Positions 1 to 61,229 of a stretch of DNA of 64,000 bases are shown here, in pieces; the first letter of the stretch is position 1, and each line of letters starts with the position of its first letter. The stretch comes from Gonocerus acuteangulatus (taxonomy: Eukaryota > Arthropoda > Insecta > Hemiptera > Coreidae): contig OX328125.1 in assembly GCA_946811695.1 (NCBI GenBank), forward strand, positions 107,240,470 through 107,304,469, in the 5' to 3' direction. The translations under genes were made by a program, and so were the position numbers. The notes under the pieces are model-generated. The model made no database searches and had not been told where the DNA came from. It saw only the letters and a list, made by a program, of their open reading frames with translations.

Positions 1-184
1 ATAATTGATGTGTTAATGCTACAAGAACGGAATCTAACAGAATAAGGGGGTGGGAGAGGCAGATAAAATTGCGTCCCCATACAAAAACTTTAGGTTAGGC
101 CCCGGTAAAATTGAAATTTTGTGACATGGTTTCAAAATTCATGACTTTTCCGTGATATCCGTGCCCTATTTTCAATTTTGTGAC
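1..184. mobile_element. fragment of the CAGGGTGTC-type DNA element (inner and right part)
   Basis: The stretch with gtgacatggtttcaaaattcatgac and the phrase gtgccctattttcaattt matches the right half of the elements at 10959-11648 and 37173-37796. It breaks off at the left edge of the palindromic PLE at about 194, which may have inserted into it. It is non-coding. Confidence 0.6.
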
Positions 185-266
185 ATTCATATTATTACGA
201 AGACAGGTATAGTTGGGATTCGGCTAGGAGAAAAACGTCAGACTTTCAAAAAGGAAATCTGTATTT

Positions 267-302
267 GGACGTTTCGACTGCACAATGGCAGCCTTCTTCA
301 GC
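267..302 (-). ncRNA. hammerhead-like ribozyme motif, left arm of PLE palindrome
   Basis: Read on the minus strand: CTGAAGA core, A, a 6-bp stem GGCTGC/GCAGTC with 6-base loop, then GAAAC and GTC. It is the same motif as at 2150-2185 in inverted order. Hammerhead motifs are known in PLE terminal repeats. Helix III would be minimal, so cleavage might need a dimer. Confidence 0.5.
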
Positions 303-851
303 TAAAAAATATATACAACTTATAAGTAAAAAAATATATATGTACAACTAGTAAGTAAAAGACAGGCAGAAAAGAGCGGAGTATATACATCAATACAATA
401 AATGTTAACCAATCTTATTTTTAAACAATGAAAATACTGTAGTTGGAAAGTAAACAGCGTGTAGAAAGTAGTAAGTAAAACAGTACACAAAAAAAAAATT
501 AAACAGTAAAAACAACGAACATTTTTTATGTAGTGAAAAACAAGATCTATTTTATAAGTGAATACAATTTATAATAATTAATATGTAGATACGTACCACT
601 AGAGAATGCCTAGGGGGGAGGGAGGAAGACCTCGAGGACAACTTAGGTAACCATGGTTGGAAGTATTGGACAGTAACTACACAGGGGGTTTTATAGTTAT
701 GAAAAGGGGGTGGGGAGGAGGCGGTAAGTCGGTGGAGATGAAAGAGGTACAATTGCTGGGTTGTAAAGAGGGTTGTAAAAGGTGTTAAGAGTTTTGGGAC
801 ACACAAGTAGAAAAATTGTCTGGAGCCTGGGAACAAAGATAAAAAAGGAGG

Positions 852-1550
852 TCAGGACAATTTATGGAAGACGGCGGAGTAAGCAGGGGAGATGTTTTGT
901 TTGTCGGTTTTGTAATTAATGTTATTGGGGTTTAAGTTAATGTGGACGCATTCGGAAATCTGTCGTTTTTTGGTGTTTCGTTCAGTGGAAAGTATTTTAG
1001 TGTCGTCAAAGTTGAAAGTGTGTTTTTTAGTTATGGCGTGTTTTGCGAGGGCGGATTTGTGGATTTCTTTGTTTTTTATTGTCCGTTTGTGTTGTGTTAT
1101 GCGGGAGTGAATATAATTTTTGGTTTCACCTATGTATACTGCATTACAGGAGGGGGTTTGGCAGGGTATTTGGTAAACACAGTGGGTGGCGCAGTCATAG
1201 GGAAGGGGATCTTTGAGTTTGGTGTACAATGTAGTAAGTTTGTTAGTGGTTTTTAACCCAAAGTTTAGTGACGGGAGGGCTTTTTTTAAGGTCTTTGTGA
1301 GTTTTTCAGTCAGTCCTGGTGTGTATGTCAGGGAACGAAATATCTGGAGGGAGGAGTCAAGGGAGGTATTGGGGGAGGTGGCATTGAAGGATTGCGATTT
1401 TATTTGCTTTATAAGACGGTTTATGAGGTTGGGGGGGAATTGGTTCAGTTTTAATATTTCAGTAGCTCTATTCAAGTTTTCATTGTGGAAGGACTCATGG
1501 GATAAGGAGAGGGCGCGGCGAAGAAGGTTCCGAGCTACATTGATTTTCAT
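852..1550 (-). CDS. Penelope-like element ORF, C-terminal part with GIY-YIG endonuclease
   Basis: An open frame of 232 codons. Residues 1-115 look like the linker following the PLE reverse transcriptase (NLINRLIK, then YTPGLTEKL). The GIY-YIG domain follows: VYQIPC, NAVYIGETKNYIHSRITQHK, then KSALAKHAITKKHTFNF and ILSTERN with the conserved Glu. Family role: the endonuclease nicks target DNA to prime reverse transcription. The frame is intact but the reverse transcriptase that should precede it is absent, so this copy cannot be autonomous. The ATG is only the first Met inside a 5'-truncated frame. The neighbouring arms hold the likely terminal repeats. Confidence 0.8.
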   Translation of the reverse strand: MKINVARNLLRRALSLSHESFHNENLNRATEILKLNQFPPNLINRLIKQIKSQSFNATSPNTSLDSSLQIFRSLTYTPGLTEKLTKTLKKALPSLNFGLKTTNKLTTLYTKLKDPLPYDCATHCVYQIPCQTPSCNAVYIGETKNYIHSRITQHKRTIKNKEIHKSALAKHAITKKHTFNFDDTKILSTERNTKKRQISECVHINLNPNNINYKTDKQNISPAYSAVFHKLS

Positions 1551-2149
1551 GTGGTAAGGATGGGAAGAGTGGAAATTGTCCTGACCTCCTTTTTTATCTT
1601 TGTTCCCAGGCTCCAGACAATTTTTCTACTTGTGTGTCCCAAAACTCTTAACACCTTTTACAACCCTCTTTACAACCCCCTTTTACAACCCAGCAATTGT
1701 ACCTCTTTCATCTCCACCGACTTACCGCCTCCTCCCCACCCCCTTTTCATAACTATAAAACCCCCTGTGTAGTTGCTGTCCCTCATACTTCCAACCATGG
1801 TTACCTAAGTTGTCCTCGAGGTCTTCCTCCCTCCCCCCTAGGCATTCTCTAGTGGTACGTATCTATATATTAATTATTATAAATTGTATTCACTTATAAA
1901 ATAGATCTTGTTTTTCACTACATAAAAAATGTTCGTTGTTTTTACTGTTTAATTTTTTTTTGTGTGTACTGTTTTACTTACTACTTTCTACACACTGTTT
2001 ACTTTCCAACTACAGTATTTTCATTGTTTAAAAATAAGATTGGTTAAAATTTATTGTATTGATGTATATACTCCGCTCTTTTCTGCCTGTCTTTTACTTA
2101 CTAGTTGTACATATATATTTTTTTACTTATAAGTTGTATATATTTTTTA

Positions 2150-2185
2150 GCTGAAGAAGGCTGCCATTGTGCAGTCGAAACGTCC
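2150..2185 (+). ncRNA. hammerhead-like ribozyme motif, right arm of PLE palindrome
   Basis: CTGAAGA at 2151-2157, then stem GGCTGC, loop CATTGT, stem GCAGTC, then GAAACGTCC. All core positions fit a hammerhead (position 7 is variable in that ribozyme). Helix I pairing with the flanks looks weak by eye. Confidence 0.5.
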
Positions 2186-2444
2186 AAATACAGATTTCCT
2201 TTTTTGAAAGTCTGACGTTTTTCTCCTAGCCGAATCCCAACTATACCTGTCTTCGTATCTCTGCAGCGGCTAACTATCTCCATCTACAGTATTCATATTT
2301 TTGTTGACATTTTGTCAACAATAATACAACAAACTAAACAATTCCGTGAGGAAGGAGAGATAAAAGAAAATCAAAAATGTTTTGTAAACTTATAGGTAAA
2401 TTATAAAAAATCAGATATGAAAATAATTTAAAGAATGCATTGAG

Positions 2445-2656
2445 GAGGCCCGGTGGCCGTGATGTTAAGGCGTGAGCACTTAACACTCCGTGCCAAAGGT
2501 CGTGGGATCGATTCCCACTATGGGTTGGTGGCTTTTCTTTAGAAAAAAGAAATGGCATCAGCCCTATCCTGGCTAGAAAAGGGTGGTAACCTATAGATAA
2601 CCCGCCCCAAAATTCTTAGTTAATAGTAATGGACATTAAAAGTTAAATAAATAAAT
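2445..2656 (+). mobile_element. tRNA-derived SINE, family A, complete with target duplication
   Basis: Begins GAGGCCCGGTGGCCGTGATG, a tRNA-like A box, followed by a B box (GGGATCGATTCCC) about 50 bases on, a unique body, and a (TAAA)n tail. It is flanked by perfect 15-base copies of AAAGAATGCATTGAG at 2430-2444 and 2657-2671. A second copy lies at 11753-11955 on the other strand. Confidence 0.88.
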
Positions 2657-2744
2657 AAAGAATGCATTGAGAAGAGAACGTTAACTGTTGGTGATGCGAA
2701 GGTAGAATTTGTCAGGGTTCGGTCGAGGTATTTTAATAAAACTA

Positions 2745-3596
2745 GATAGATATAGATATAGATATATTTATTGCTTTTAATACAAAAGTATTTATAGCAA
2801 GGGTTGACCCTTATAATAATAAAAAAAGTATATACAATTCATAATTCCTTACAATATACAAGGTGAAATACTGATATACACCAATAAAGTATTCTAAATA
2901 ATTCTTTAGTCTAACTCCTCAACTAAATTAAATATTTTCTAAATGTAATGACAAAGAAAGAAATAGGAACTTGAATCAAAAAAAGTCTAAGTAAAAAAAA
3001 ATAACCAAAAGAAAAAAAGCTACACAAAAATGATACATACATGAATAATTTCAGGTCAAAAAAGAAAAAAAAAATTCTTATGATAACAAAAATTAAAGGT
3101 AAACCTATTTTGACAATAATCTCCTGAGCTGCAAACTTTTGTCTATAAATGTTAATAAATTATTTAGTTCTTTATTTTCTGCAGTAAGAACACTTATTAG
3201 TTGGTCTTGTACATCTCCTCTGCAAACCATCGGGATGTATTTTACTCTAAGACACTGGAGGATTGGGCAGTTGAGTAACAGATGCAATACTGTATTGGTA
3301 TCAGCTTTACATAACGGGCATGGCTCAGATGCTATGAAAGTATGTTTATAGTGGTTATAAAATAATTTTGTATGATGATGTCCAGCTAGTCGAATCTGAG
3401 TTATCAATCGGAGAGACTTTATTTTGAGTTTTGTGTTCAAGCAAGGGCCGAAAAGATTAAAAGGACACAGGAGTCTGTAGATTTGGCTGAAAGAACTATT
3501 TAAAATGTTATTTATGTCTTTACTTGTTAGAGAATTTTGTGATTTTTCAAGGATGCTCCTTTTAGATTCACTGGTCTGTATTGACTGCCTTTCCCA
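2745..3596 (-). mobile_element. 5'-truncated non-LTR retrotransposon (LINE) inserted in a palindromic element
   Basis: On the minus strand a frame runs from the truncated 5' end to a stop near 3117. It contains LAGHHHTKLFYNH and a CPLCKADTNTVLHLLLNCP zinc-knuckle-like block typical of the extreme C-terminus of R1/Jockey/I-type LINE proteins. The 3' end is AT-rich and closes with a TATCTA-type simple repeat (2745-2768). Perfect 16-base copies of TATTTTAATAAAACTA flank it at 2729-2744 and 3597-3612. The reverse transcriptase domain is missing. Confidence 0.85.
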
Positions 3597-3644
3597 TATT
3601 TTAATAAAACTACATTTTTATAATAAAATGAGTTATATTAATTT

Positions 3645-3682
3645 CCGATGATTCCACATGAAATTCAAGCCTTTATTAGGGC
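3645..3682 (-). ncRNA. degenerate hammerhead-like motif, left arm
   Basis: Inverted counterpart of 4342-4378. The stem half GGCTTGAATTTCA is kept, but the CTGA box has decayed to CTAA and the closing half is altered, so it is presumably inactive. Confidence 0.3.
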
Positions 3683-4231
3683 TGTAAAACAATGAGGACA
3701 GCGTTAATAAGGTGATAATGGAAGTGAGGCAGGTATTAAAGGTTTTATTTGTTTATTAGGGGGGGGGGTGGATTTTTAGCAGGGTGTTTTTAAAACATAG
3801 CAGGATTAGCAACATCCTGCTAAAAATCCATCCCCCCCATGTAATTAACAAATAAAACCCTTCATACCTGCCTCCTTTCCATTATCGCCACACTTTTATG
3901 ACACCGCCCTCCATCCCTTGATCCTTTACTACCACCCTCAACTTAATTGGTGGTCAAAATTACTCCTCCTCCACCGACTCCTTTCCTCAAACTTACCTTG
4001 ATAAAACACATTCAGTACTGATTACACATCTGTGAGGCCTAGCTCTCTTTCTTCTCTTCGGTAAGCCTATTTTCATCATGTACTTATTAATTTTATATCT
4101 GCTTCGATGCTACTCATTTAAGTTTTAAATCTGTATTAATATACCTCTAATTTAATCTCTAGCTACAACACACACTTACCAAATGTATCATGTATCCATG
4201 TATAATATTTTTCATTTTTTGTCATTTCTTT

Positions 4232-4311
<80 letters not shown>
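4232..4311. repeat. (GT)n(AT)n microsatellite
   Basis: About 9 GT units run straight into about 30 AT units. The same GT-to-AT order recurs at 17842-17912 and 47533-47610. Confidence 0.98.
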
Positions 4312-4313
<2 letters not shown>

Positions 4314-4341
4314 TATTAGCTCTGTCCTGGTTGGTTTACAG

Positions 4342-4378
4342 CCCTGACAAAGGCTTGAATTTCAAGCCAAAACATCGG
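4342..4378 (+). ncRNA. hammerhead-like motif, right arm
   Basis: CTGACAA box, A, then a perfect 7-bp stem GGCTTGA/TCAAGCC with a 3-base loop, then AAAACATC. The G of the GAAA box is replaced by A, so catalysis is doubtful. Confidence 0.35.
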
Positions 4379-4469
4379 CTAATAATAAAACACGTTTTAT
4401 GATATTATAAATGTCGTTTAATTAAGATACCTCAACCGAATCCTGACAAATTCTACCTTCGCATTTAAT

Positions 4470-5060
4470 GAATACAATTTTGAAATAACAAAAAATATGG
4501 AATCTGAAATAAGTTTATAAAAGTTCCAACTATTTAAAAGAACCATTTAAAATAAAAATAAATAAAATAGAAGTAAAAAGAAATGGATAGAGAAGAGAAG
4601 ACTAGACGAGGTTTCAGCCGGTGTTGTAACTGATTAATGTACATTTACAAAAGCGAAACTAGAAAATGTGAAGTGAAGATAAGGAGTTGTAACTGAGAGG
4701 TTTGTCGATTTAATTAAATCAACAAGAAATTTTGAGTTTGGGGGGTGGAGAATAGATAATTGTACAGGAATGCAAGAAGGAAAATATTTACTCAAAGATA
4801 AGAGTGAAATAAGATAAATAGTGCCAGACTACATAGAATCATGCAAAGGATGTGCGGTTGTCATGGCAACATCATTCTTGAGTGGATAAAAATAATTCAC
4901 TTACATATAAGTTAGTTAGTGAATGGCTGTTGAACCAAGACGTTTCCCTGTCATCGCTGATGGAAGCCTGGCAACACATCTACAACCAATAACTTGTATT
5001 TACTTCTTTACACATCTCTACAATGAACAAATATCTAATGACACCTCAGAAACCATCTAC
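4470..5060. other. unique AT-rich stretch, nothing recognised
   Basis: No long frame, RNA gene or clear repeat is visible. If the C-terminal mnb exon is in this window it could hide here or in 6625-7670, but I see no Ser/His-rich coding pattern. Confidence 0.4.
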
Positions 5061-5061
5061 T

Positions 5062-5668
5062 GTAGCCTGTCCAGATAAACCCTGGAGTTCAATTGCGCTT
5101 GCACGAACGTCAGTGCAAGAATTTCTCCCTGCACTCTCCCTTCTGTTCCGCCATTTGCAAAGCCTTTTAAAGATCAAACACTTAATGTGAATCACTATAA
5201 AAATTGATTATTTCTCGTTTAGGAGCAGGAAAGGCTTTGAGAGGGAGTGTTTAATGTTAATCAATACTTAGGTAAAGCTAAGGCTGAAAACAATTTAAAC
5301 TGTAACGTTTCCGATACTACAAGCGGGGCAAAAGAGGTAACGGTTGAAAACTGATAAGGTTATAAAAGGGAGTTATTCTCACTATTTCTTGGGATTATAG
5401 GGCTCGCACATTCCCTCCATCTATTTGAACAGGCTATAGTTTGAATTGTTTTTAGCCTTAGCTTTCACTAAATATTGATTAACATTGAACACACTCTCCC
5501 TTGCCTGACCTCTCAAAGCCTTCCGAGACAAAATCAGATTGTATTGAGTTCCACAGAGCGTGTTGTTCATTGAAATGGCAATGCAAATGGCAGAACCGTC
5601 GGGAATAATTCCCTCAAAATTTCCCGCATGCTGGATTTGAACTTTTCCATCTAACTGTACGGGCTATA
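5062..5668. mobile_element. fold-back (long inverted repeat) element
   Basis: Outer pair: CGCCATTTGC near 5150 against its complement near 5588. Inner pair: the block at about 5230-5310 (GGCTTTGAGAGGGAGTGT) against 5430-5525. The arms are diverged, about 200 bp each. No coding potential. Confidence 0.6.
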
Positions 5669-6143
5669 ACCTATCTTATCCCAATCAAATAGATTATTAT
5701 TGAATAGTTGAATTAGTTTACACATTTCCTATGATAATTGTTCTGGAGCAAATGCTCACTTTCTAAATTTGGTAGAAGACTATTAACCCTTTAATTGCTG
5801 GCGAATAAAGAGACTCGCAGAGCCTGGTAAGCTCGATGCTTATCTGTCTAGCTTTCTCTCTAAGGTCGCTAATTTCTCCTCATCTCGACCTCACTGCTGT
5901 TCGACTCTTTAGTCTCTCTCAGCATAATCTAGTAAATCACTAAGATAAGAAATTACGATATAATTTTTTAATTGATATCATTTATAGTATATAATAATAT
6001 AAGGAGGCTATTTATACCAACTGCACTAAACAAGATCCAAATTGTGACTGAAAGATATAAGCAGCAACAATAGGGTTAGACAACTCTGTGTACGACCCTC
6101 CTAATAGGCAACAAGGCGCAATAGCTTCAAGCTTCCATCAATT

Positions 6144-6328
6144 ACACAGGCACACAAAATAAAAAAAGAAGTGGTATTTTCCAAAGACACCATACATATA
6201 TTATATACATATATTCTTATTGAGGGTCGCTGAATTCGAATCTGAGGTCTGTTTCACCCCATCGGCGCAAATTCATTTCAAGGACAAATAGGTCTATTTT
6301 TCAAAAATGAATTTTTAATTGCAGATTC

Positions 6329-6362
<34 letters not shown>

Positions 6363-6624
6363 GACATATTTGGCATTGAAATAACCTTGATATTGCGCCA
6401 ATCGGGTGAAACAGTCCTCAAACAGCGACCCTCAAAAACCATGGAAGCCCTAGATATTTCTTCTTAAATGACTTCATAAACGAAATATGACCTTCAAATG
6501 CCCTTAAACCTGACGTGCTGGGGTGAAACGGACTCCGAATTTGGATTCAGTGTGTCAAAATATATAAGAATATATGTATGGCGTCTTTGGAAAATTCCAC
6601 TTTTTTTATTTTGTGTGCCTGTGT
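6144..6624. mobile_element. fold-back element with A28 in the loop
   Basis: Arms ACACAGGCACACAAAATAAA (from 6144) and its reverse complement (to 6624) continue inward for about 115 bp through the phrase CCAAAGACACCATACATATA. The loop holds a run of 28 A (6333-6360). Confidence 0.75.
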
Positions 6625-7670
6625 TATCCATAACACTGTCGATTGTAGGACTTGACATTGTTTTTAGAGATAATAAAATACTTGCACAAAGTATAATTCC
6701 AATTAGGAATGAATACAAAGAAGATTTGATATAATTGAGAATTATCTATTTGAAGAACCAGGCGAAACTATATTTGTAAAAAATAAATTTAACACTACTA
6801 GCAATTCCATGAATATTAAGATATAAAGCCTCGGCTACTTTAACCTTTACAAGTCATTACAAACCCTAGAAATGCGCAGAAAATGTTATGCATTATTTCT
6901 TTATGACTACCTTATATGCCTCAGGGATTTAATGGAGCCGAGAATGCTCCTTATTTTCGCTTGGTCCCACTGATATACGAGTTAATAGCACTAGCCGGAG
7001 AAGCGACATACTGGGCTATTGGGGCTCCGAGTTAACTCGTGAGGAGTTTCAGCGGTACCGAGTGGAGCGTCTGGGGCTACGAAAGTCGAGCAGGAGTTCA
7101 CTCGTTCCGAGCAACAAAAGTTTTAAGAAATTCCTTAGAGCTGGTGAACGAACTCGAGAAATCAAATAGGGATATGAAAATACATTTCAACTTCCTAGGT
7201 GAGTGAATATGGATAAGAAAGTACTATTCGACTTCCTGGGTAAGAAAATAAAGATATGAAAATACCATTAGACTTCCTAGGTAATTGAATAAGGTATCAG
7301 AACAAGGCAGTCAACAAAAAATAAACTGAACTAGACAGTTAGGAATAGGGGTTTACTCAAAAACTTAAATATTAATTTTTCCTGTCGTTATTTCTTCTTC
7401 CTTGCTGGTAGATATTGTGTCGAACTAATGTACATCTAGTCCGGTAAATAAACTACATTAATTGCTTAGAAGTTGTGGTTCACTCCAGAACAAAATTAAA
7501 TAAAAAGTTAATAATTGATTCAGATTTTTGTTACAAATATGGAAGAGCATAACTATTTATGTTTATTTTCCATTGAAGTAGCCGGATTTAAGAAAATTCT
7601 TCCGGAACATGGAGAGGAATGTGCCTAGTTATAAAGCTCCTGCGTGACAGACTTTTTATGTACTAATTTA
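6625..7670. other. no recognisable gene; GC-richer patch at about 6950-7110
   Basis: The patch around 6950-7110 is richer in GC than its surroundings, but every frame on both strands stops quickly. Three copies of a phrase like ATGAAAATAC with CTTCCTAGGT (7175-7285) form a short degenerate tandem repeat. Confidence 0.4.
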
Positions 7671-8899
7671 TTTCTCAAGAATACTGCTTGACCGCACTTA
7701 ACATCCTTCACTAATTCCCCTTCCCTCTCTCTTGGAACTATTCCTCAAGAATACTGCTCGTGAGCATTTATACTCCTTTAACTCCCCTTCCCCTCCCTCT
7801 TGGAACTATTCCACAAGAATACTGCTCGTGAGCATTTATACTCCTTCTCTAACTCCCCTTCCCCTCCCTCTTAGAACTATTCCTCAAGACTACAGCTAGT
7901 GAGCACTAATCATCCTTCTCTAACTTCCCTCCCCTCCCTCTTGGAACTATTCCTCAAGACTACAGCTAGCGAGCAAGTATTATCCTTCTCTAATTCCCCT
8001 CCCCTCTCTCTTGCAACTATTCCTCAAGACTACAGCTAGTGAGCACTTATTATCCTTCTCTAACTCCCCCTTCCCTCCCTCTTGGTACTATTCCTCAAGA
8101 CTACAGCTAGTGAGCACTTATTATCCTTCTCTAATGCCCCCTTCCCTCCATCTTGGAACTATTCCTCAAGACTACAGCTACTGAGCACTTATTATCCTTC
8201 TCTAACTCCCCCTTCCCTCCCTCTTGGAACTATTCCTCAAGACTACAGCTAGTGGGCACTTATTATCCTTCTCTAACTCCCCCTTTCCCTCCCTCTTGGA
8301 ACTATTCCTCAAGAGGTAATCCTGATCTATATAATTACTGCATTTTTGACCGACCTGCATTATATTCCAGAGAAGATTCTCTACTATACTATATATTTAT
8401 ACTTGATGTTGAGAGATATGTGAGCACTTATTATCCTTCTCTAACTCCCCTTCACCTCCCTCTTGGTACTATTCCTCAAGACTACAGCTAGTGAGCACTA
8501 ATCATCCTTCTCTAACTTCCCTCCCCTCCCTCTTGGAACTATTCCTCAAGACTACAGCTAGTGAGCACTAATCATCCTTCTCTAACTTCCCTCCCCTCCC
8601 TCTTGGAACTATTCCTCAAGACTACAGCTAGCGAGCAAGTATTATCCTTCTCTAACTCCCCTCCCCTCTCTCTTGCAACTATTCCTCAAGACTACAGCTA
8701 GTGAGCACTAATCATCCTTCTCTAACTTCCCTCCCCTCCCTCTTGGTACTATTTCTCAAGACTACAGCTAGCGAGCACTTATTATCCTTCTCTAACTCCC
8801 CCTTCCCTCCCTCTTGGAACAATTCCTCAAGACTACAGCTAGTGAGCACTTATTATCCTTCTCTAACTCCCCCTTCCCTCCCTCTTGGAACTATTCCTC
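7671..8899. repeat. 71-bp minisatellite, about 15 copies
   Basis: The unit runs ACTATTCCTCAAGACTACAG, then a TAGTGAGCACTTATTATCC part, then a pyrimidine-rich CTCCCCCTTCCCTCCCTCTT part. Units vary by 1-2 bases in length. The array is broken by a 111-bp non-repeat piece (8311-8421) and sits in the presumed intron just after mnb exon 8. Confidence 0.95.
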
Positions 8900-9010
8900 A
8901 AGAGGTAATCCTGATCTATATAATTACTGCATTTTTGACCGACCTGCATTATATTCCAGAGAAGATTCTCTACTATAATATATATTTATACTTGATGTTG
9001 AGAGATATGT
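8900..9010. repeat. 111-bp duplicated segment next to mnb exon 8 donor
   Basis: Nearly identical to 8311-8421 (AAGAGGTAATCCTGATCTAT to GAGAGATATGT). The copy at 8900-9010 is the intron sequence directly after the exon 8 donor. The copy at 8311 must have been carried into the 71-bp array by duplication. Confidence 0.92.
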
Positions 9011-9012
9011 TA

Positions 9013-59101
<50,089 letters not shown>

Positions 59102-60010
59102 CGAACCATCCGCCCCACCAACAACTATTCCCGTTCCCTCCAGTATTAATATTATACTTCACTCCCGAGTCTTCACATAACACTAGTAACTGTTTCCGAA
59201 CACCAATAATTCTCTTCCAGGTAGGAAATTTTCACTAAAGATCACACTAAAATGTTAATTCGTGGCACAGTAGTTTCTATTTCTTTTCCACACATCAGAA
59301 AAAAAAGGGGAATGTAATTGAAAAAGAAAACAAACACAGGATGTAAGAGGTTATGTTTGAAGCACTAAAACACGTTGCAACTGTCTGCAGTCCACTATTT
59401 ATTTTTTATAACCTCCAATCATTTCAATTTAAACATTATAATTACAAAAATAAAACATAACGGTTGAATTTGTGTTTATATAAACATGAAGAGCTTGTTA
59501 AGAAAGCGCACTCCCCCTCAGATATAGGCTGGCACAAAATGGACTCTTCCATACAGGTCAAAAGCACGAAAGCAAAATAACAACAAACTGCTGCTTCCAG
59601 CATGTAAAAACCTCCACATTCTCAATAAAACAGTCTCCTAATATTCGCATCACTAATGTTCATTAACAAAATGCACTGATACTTACTAAAGTCACTTAGA
59701 AAACTAAGAAATCAAAGCCTATATCCTTACTAATGTGTAGGTTCATCAGTAAGTCATTCTCACTTTTGACGACCTCCACTTCTGTCGTTTTACAATTCCC
59801 AGCAATTCGACGGATGTACATGATGACTGAAGACTTTCTCAATCCTTCCTTCCGCTTGTCACAGCACTAAATGTTGAAAAGTCGGACATAAAGTGAAGTT
59901 AATTGAGTATAATACTAGAGAGAGACTATGCACGCCCTACAATGGAACCATCAAACATGGCAGACACTGAACTGGCGTGGCCGAGTCGATGCGCTCCAAC
60001 AACACTAGCG
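59102..60010 (-). promoter_or_regulatory. presumed 5' UTR/promoter side of mnb
   Basis: Upstream of the mnb start on the gene strand. A CpG-containing patch at about 59930-60010 stands out in AT-rich DNA. I see no convincing TATA box or initiator and cannot place the transcription start. Confidence 0.25.
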
Positions 60011-60279
60011 CTATTCTACTTTCAACTTTTCAATTCTAGGCAAGAGTCGTGATTTTATATTATATTTAGGCATATCTATCCATTTCTCTCCTAATTACAT
60101 CATTCATTACAGCGTTTTCTTCATTTCATTACTTAATAGGCGACTAGAATCCTCAGAATATGCGAGGTGTTTAAATTGGCTCTAGTCGAGATAAGATTAT
60201 TGGTGATTGGCTGTTGAGGATTGGTGACGTCATCTAGAGCCAATCATAGAATAGATGAACTTTCAATTCAAAACTCTAA

Positions 60280-60870
60280 GCAATTCAAAGTTACAATCTC
60301 AAATGTCTTTTACTCTAGGATTAATTTAGACTGTTAAGCACCGTTCAAATGTTGTTAATCACAAGAATACATTATTCATATATCCAATAGTCAACTTACA
60401 TGACAACAGTCTTTTGACAGGTTTCCAATTAAAAACTCTACGCAATGAAGCTTCACCTTACAATCTCAAAGGAGTTTTGCTCTAGGATTAATTTAGGCTG
60501 TCGAGTGCCTTTAAAATATTGTTGGCCACAAGAAAACACAATTCAAATACTCAATAGTAAATTCACACGACAACAATCCTTTGGCAGATTTCCAATTCAA
60601 AATTCTATGCAATAAAGCTGGCTCTTTACTACAAAAGTTACAATCTCAAAGAAGTTTTACTCTAGGATTAATTTAAACTGGCAAATACCTTTCAAATATT
60701 GTTAATCACAAGAATAAATTATTTAAATAGCCAGTAGTAAATTCACATTCAACACTATGCTTTAGGATTTTTATTCTAGGATTAATTTAGAATCTCAAGT
60801 AATTTTCAAATATTATTAATCAGAAGAAAGCATAGACTATTCAATAGTAAATTTTATAGTGTAAAAACTC
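60280..60870. repeat. diverged ~170-bp tandem repeat, 3.5 copies
   Basis: TTACAATCTCAAA, TCTAGGATTAATTTA and TTGTTAATCACAAGAA phrases recur in order at about 60290, 60457, 60640 and 60760. Confidence 0.85.
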
Positions 60871-60914
60871 AAATCAGAACAGTAAATATAAATATTCTAA
60901 AATTTTATAAACAT

Positions 60915-60920
<6 letters not shown>

Positions 60921-60980
<60 letters not shown>
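60921..60980. repeat. (TA)n microsatellite
   Basis: About 30 TA units after TATACATATATACATA. Confidence 0.97.
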
Positions 60981-60984
<4 letters not shown>

Positions 60985-61229
60985 TTATTTGACAATTAGA
61001 CAATACATAAAGTATTTTTTATAAATCTTTTGTTCATGAAGTAAGTCATGATGTATCGGTAGGAAAAAAAAAAGTCCAATGGCCAAAACCTATTTGCTTG
61101 AAATTTTAACAGATGTTTACATTTTGTTTTTGTGTGGCTATTTACATTTATAATGTGTACATTTTTACAATTCTAAAAATAAACTAGAATAGGAGTAGGC
61201 TGCAATCTCCATGGGATTCAACTCAACTG

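Larger units (their letters stand above)
194..2290 (-). mobile_element. palindromic Penelope-like element with GIY-YIG core
   Basis: Two inverted arms (about 196-862 and 1573-2257) flank a central coding piece. The arms are highly similar along about 670 bp and each carries a hammerhead-like motif pointing outward. The right arm alone has a further ~33 bases (2258-2290), which recalls the short one-sided terminal extension known for Penelope. A 9-base repeat ATTCATATT flanks the whole (185-193 and 2291-2299) and may be a target duplication. The structure fits a PLE copy joined head to head with an inverted copy of its own end. No reverse transcriptase remains. Confidence 0.8.
2687..4466. mobile_element. 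palindromic PLE-like element, interrupted by a LINE
   Basis: The outer ends are inverted copies (GCGAAGGTAGAATTTGTCAG near 2695 and its reverse complement at about 4442-4461). Both arms carry a hammerhead-like motif (3645-3682 minus, 4342-4378 plus). The centre (3690-3905) is a near-perfect hairpin around AGCAGGATTAG with flanking G and C runs. The left arm is split by the LINE at 2745-3596; without it the element is about 0.9 kb. No coding remnant is seen. Confidence 0.65.

Noticed and set aside
2445..2520. Possible functional tRNA gene
   Set aside because: The A and B boxes belong to a SINE: body, A-rich tail and target duplication are present, and acceptor-stem pairing is absent.
6950..7110. 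GC-rich patch as the missing C-terminal mnb exon
   Set aside because: Minus-strand frames stop within about 45 codons and show no His or Ser runs or good splice sites.
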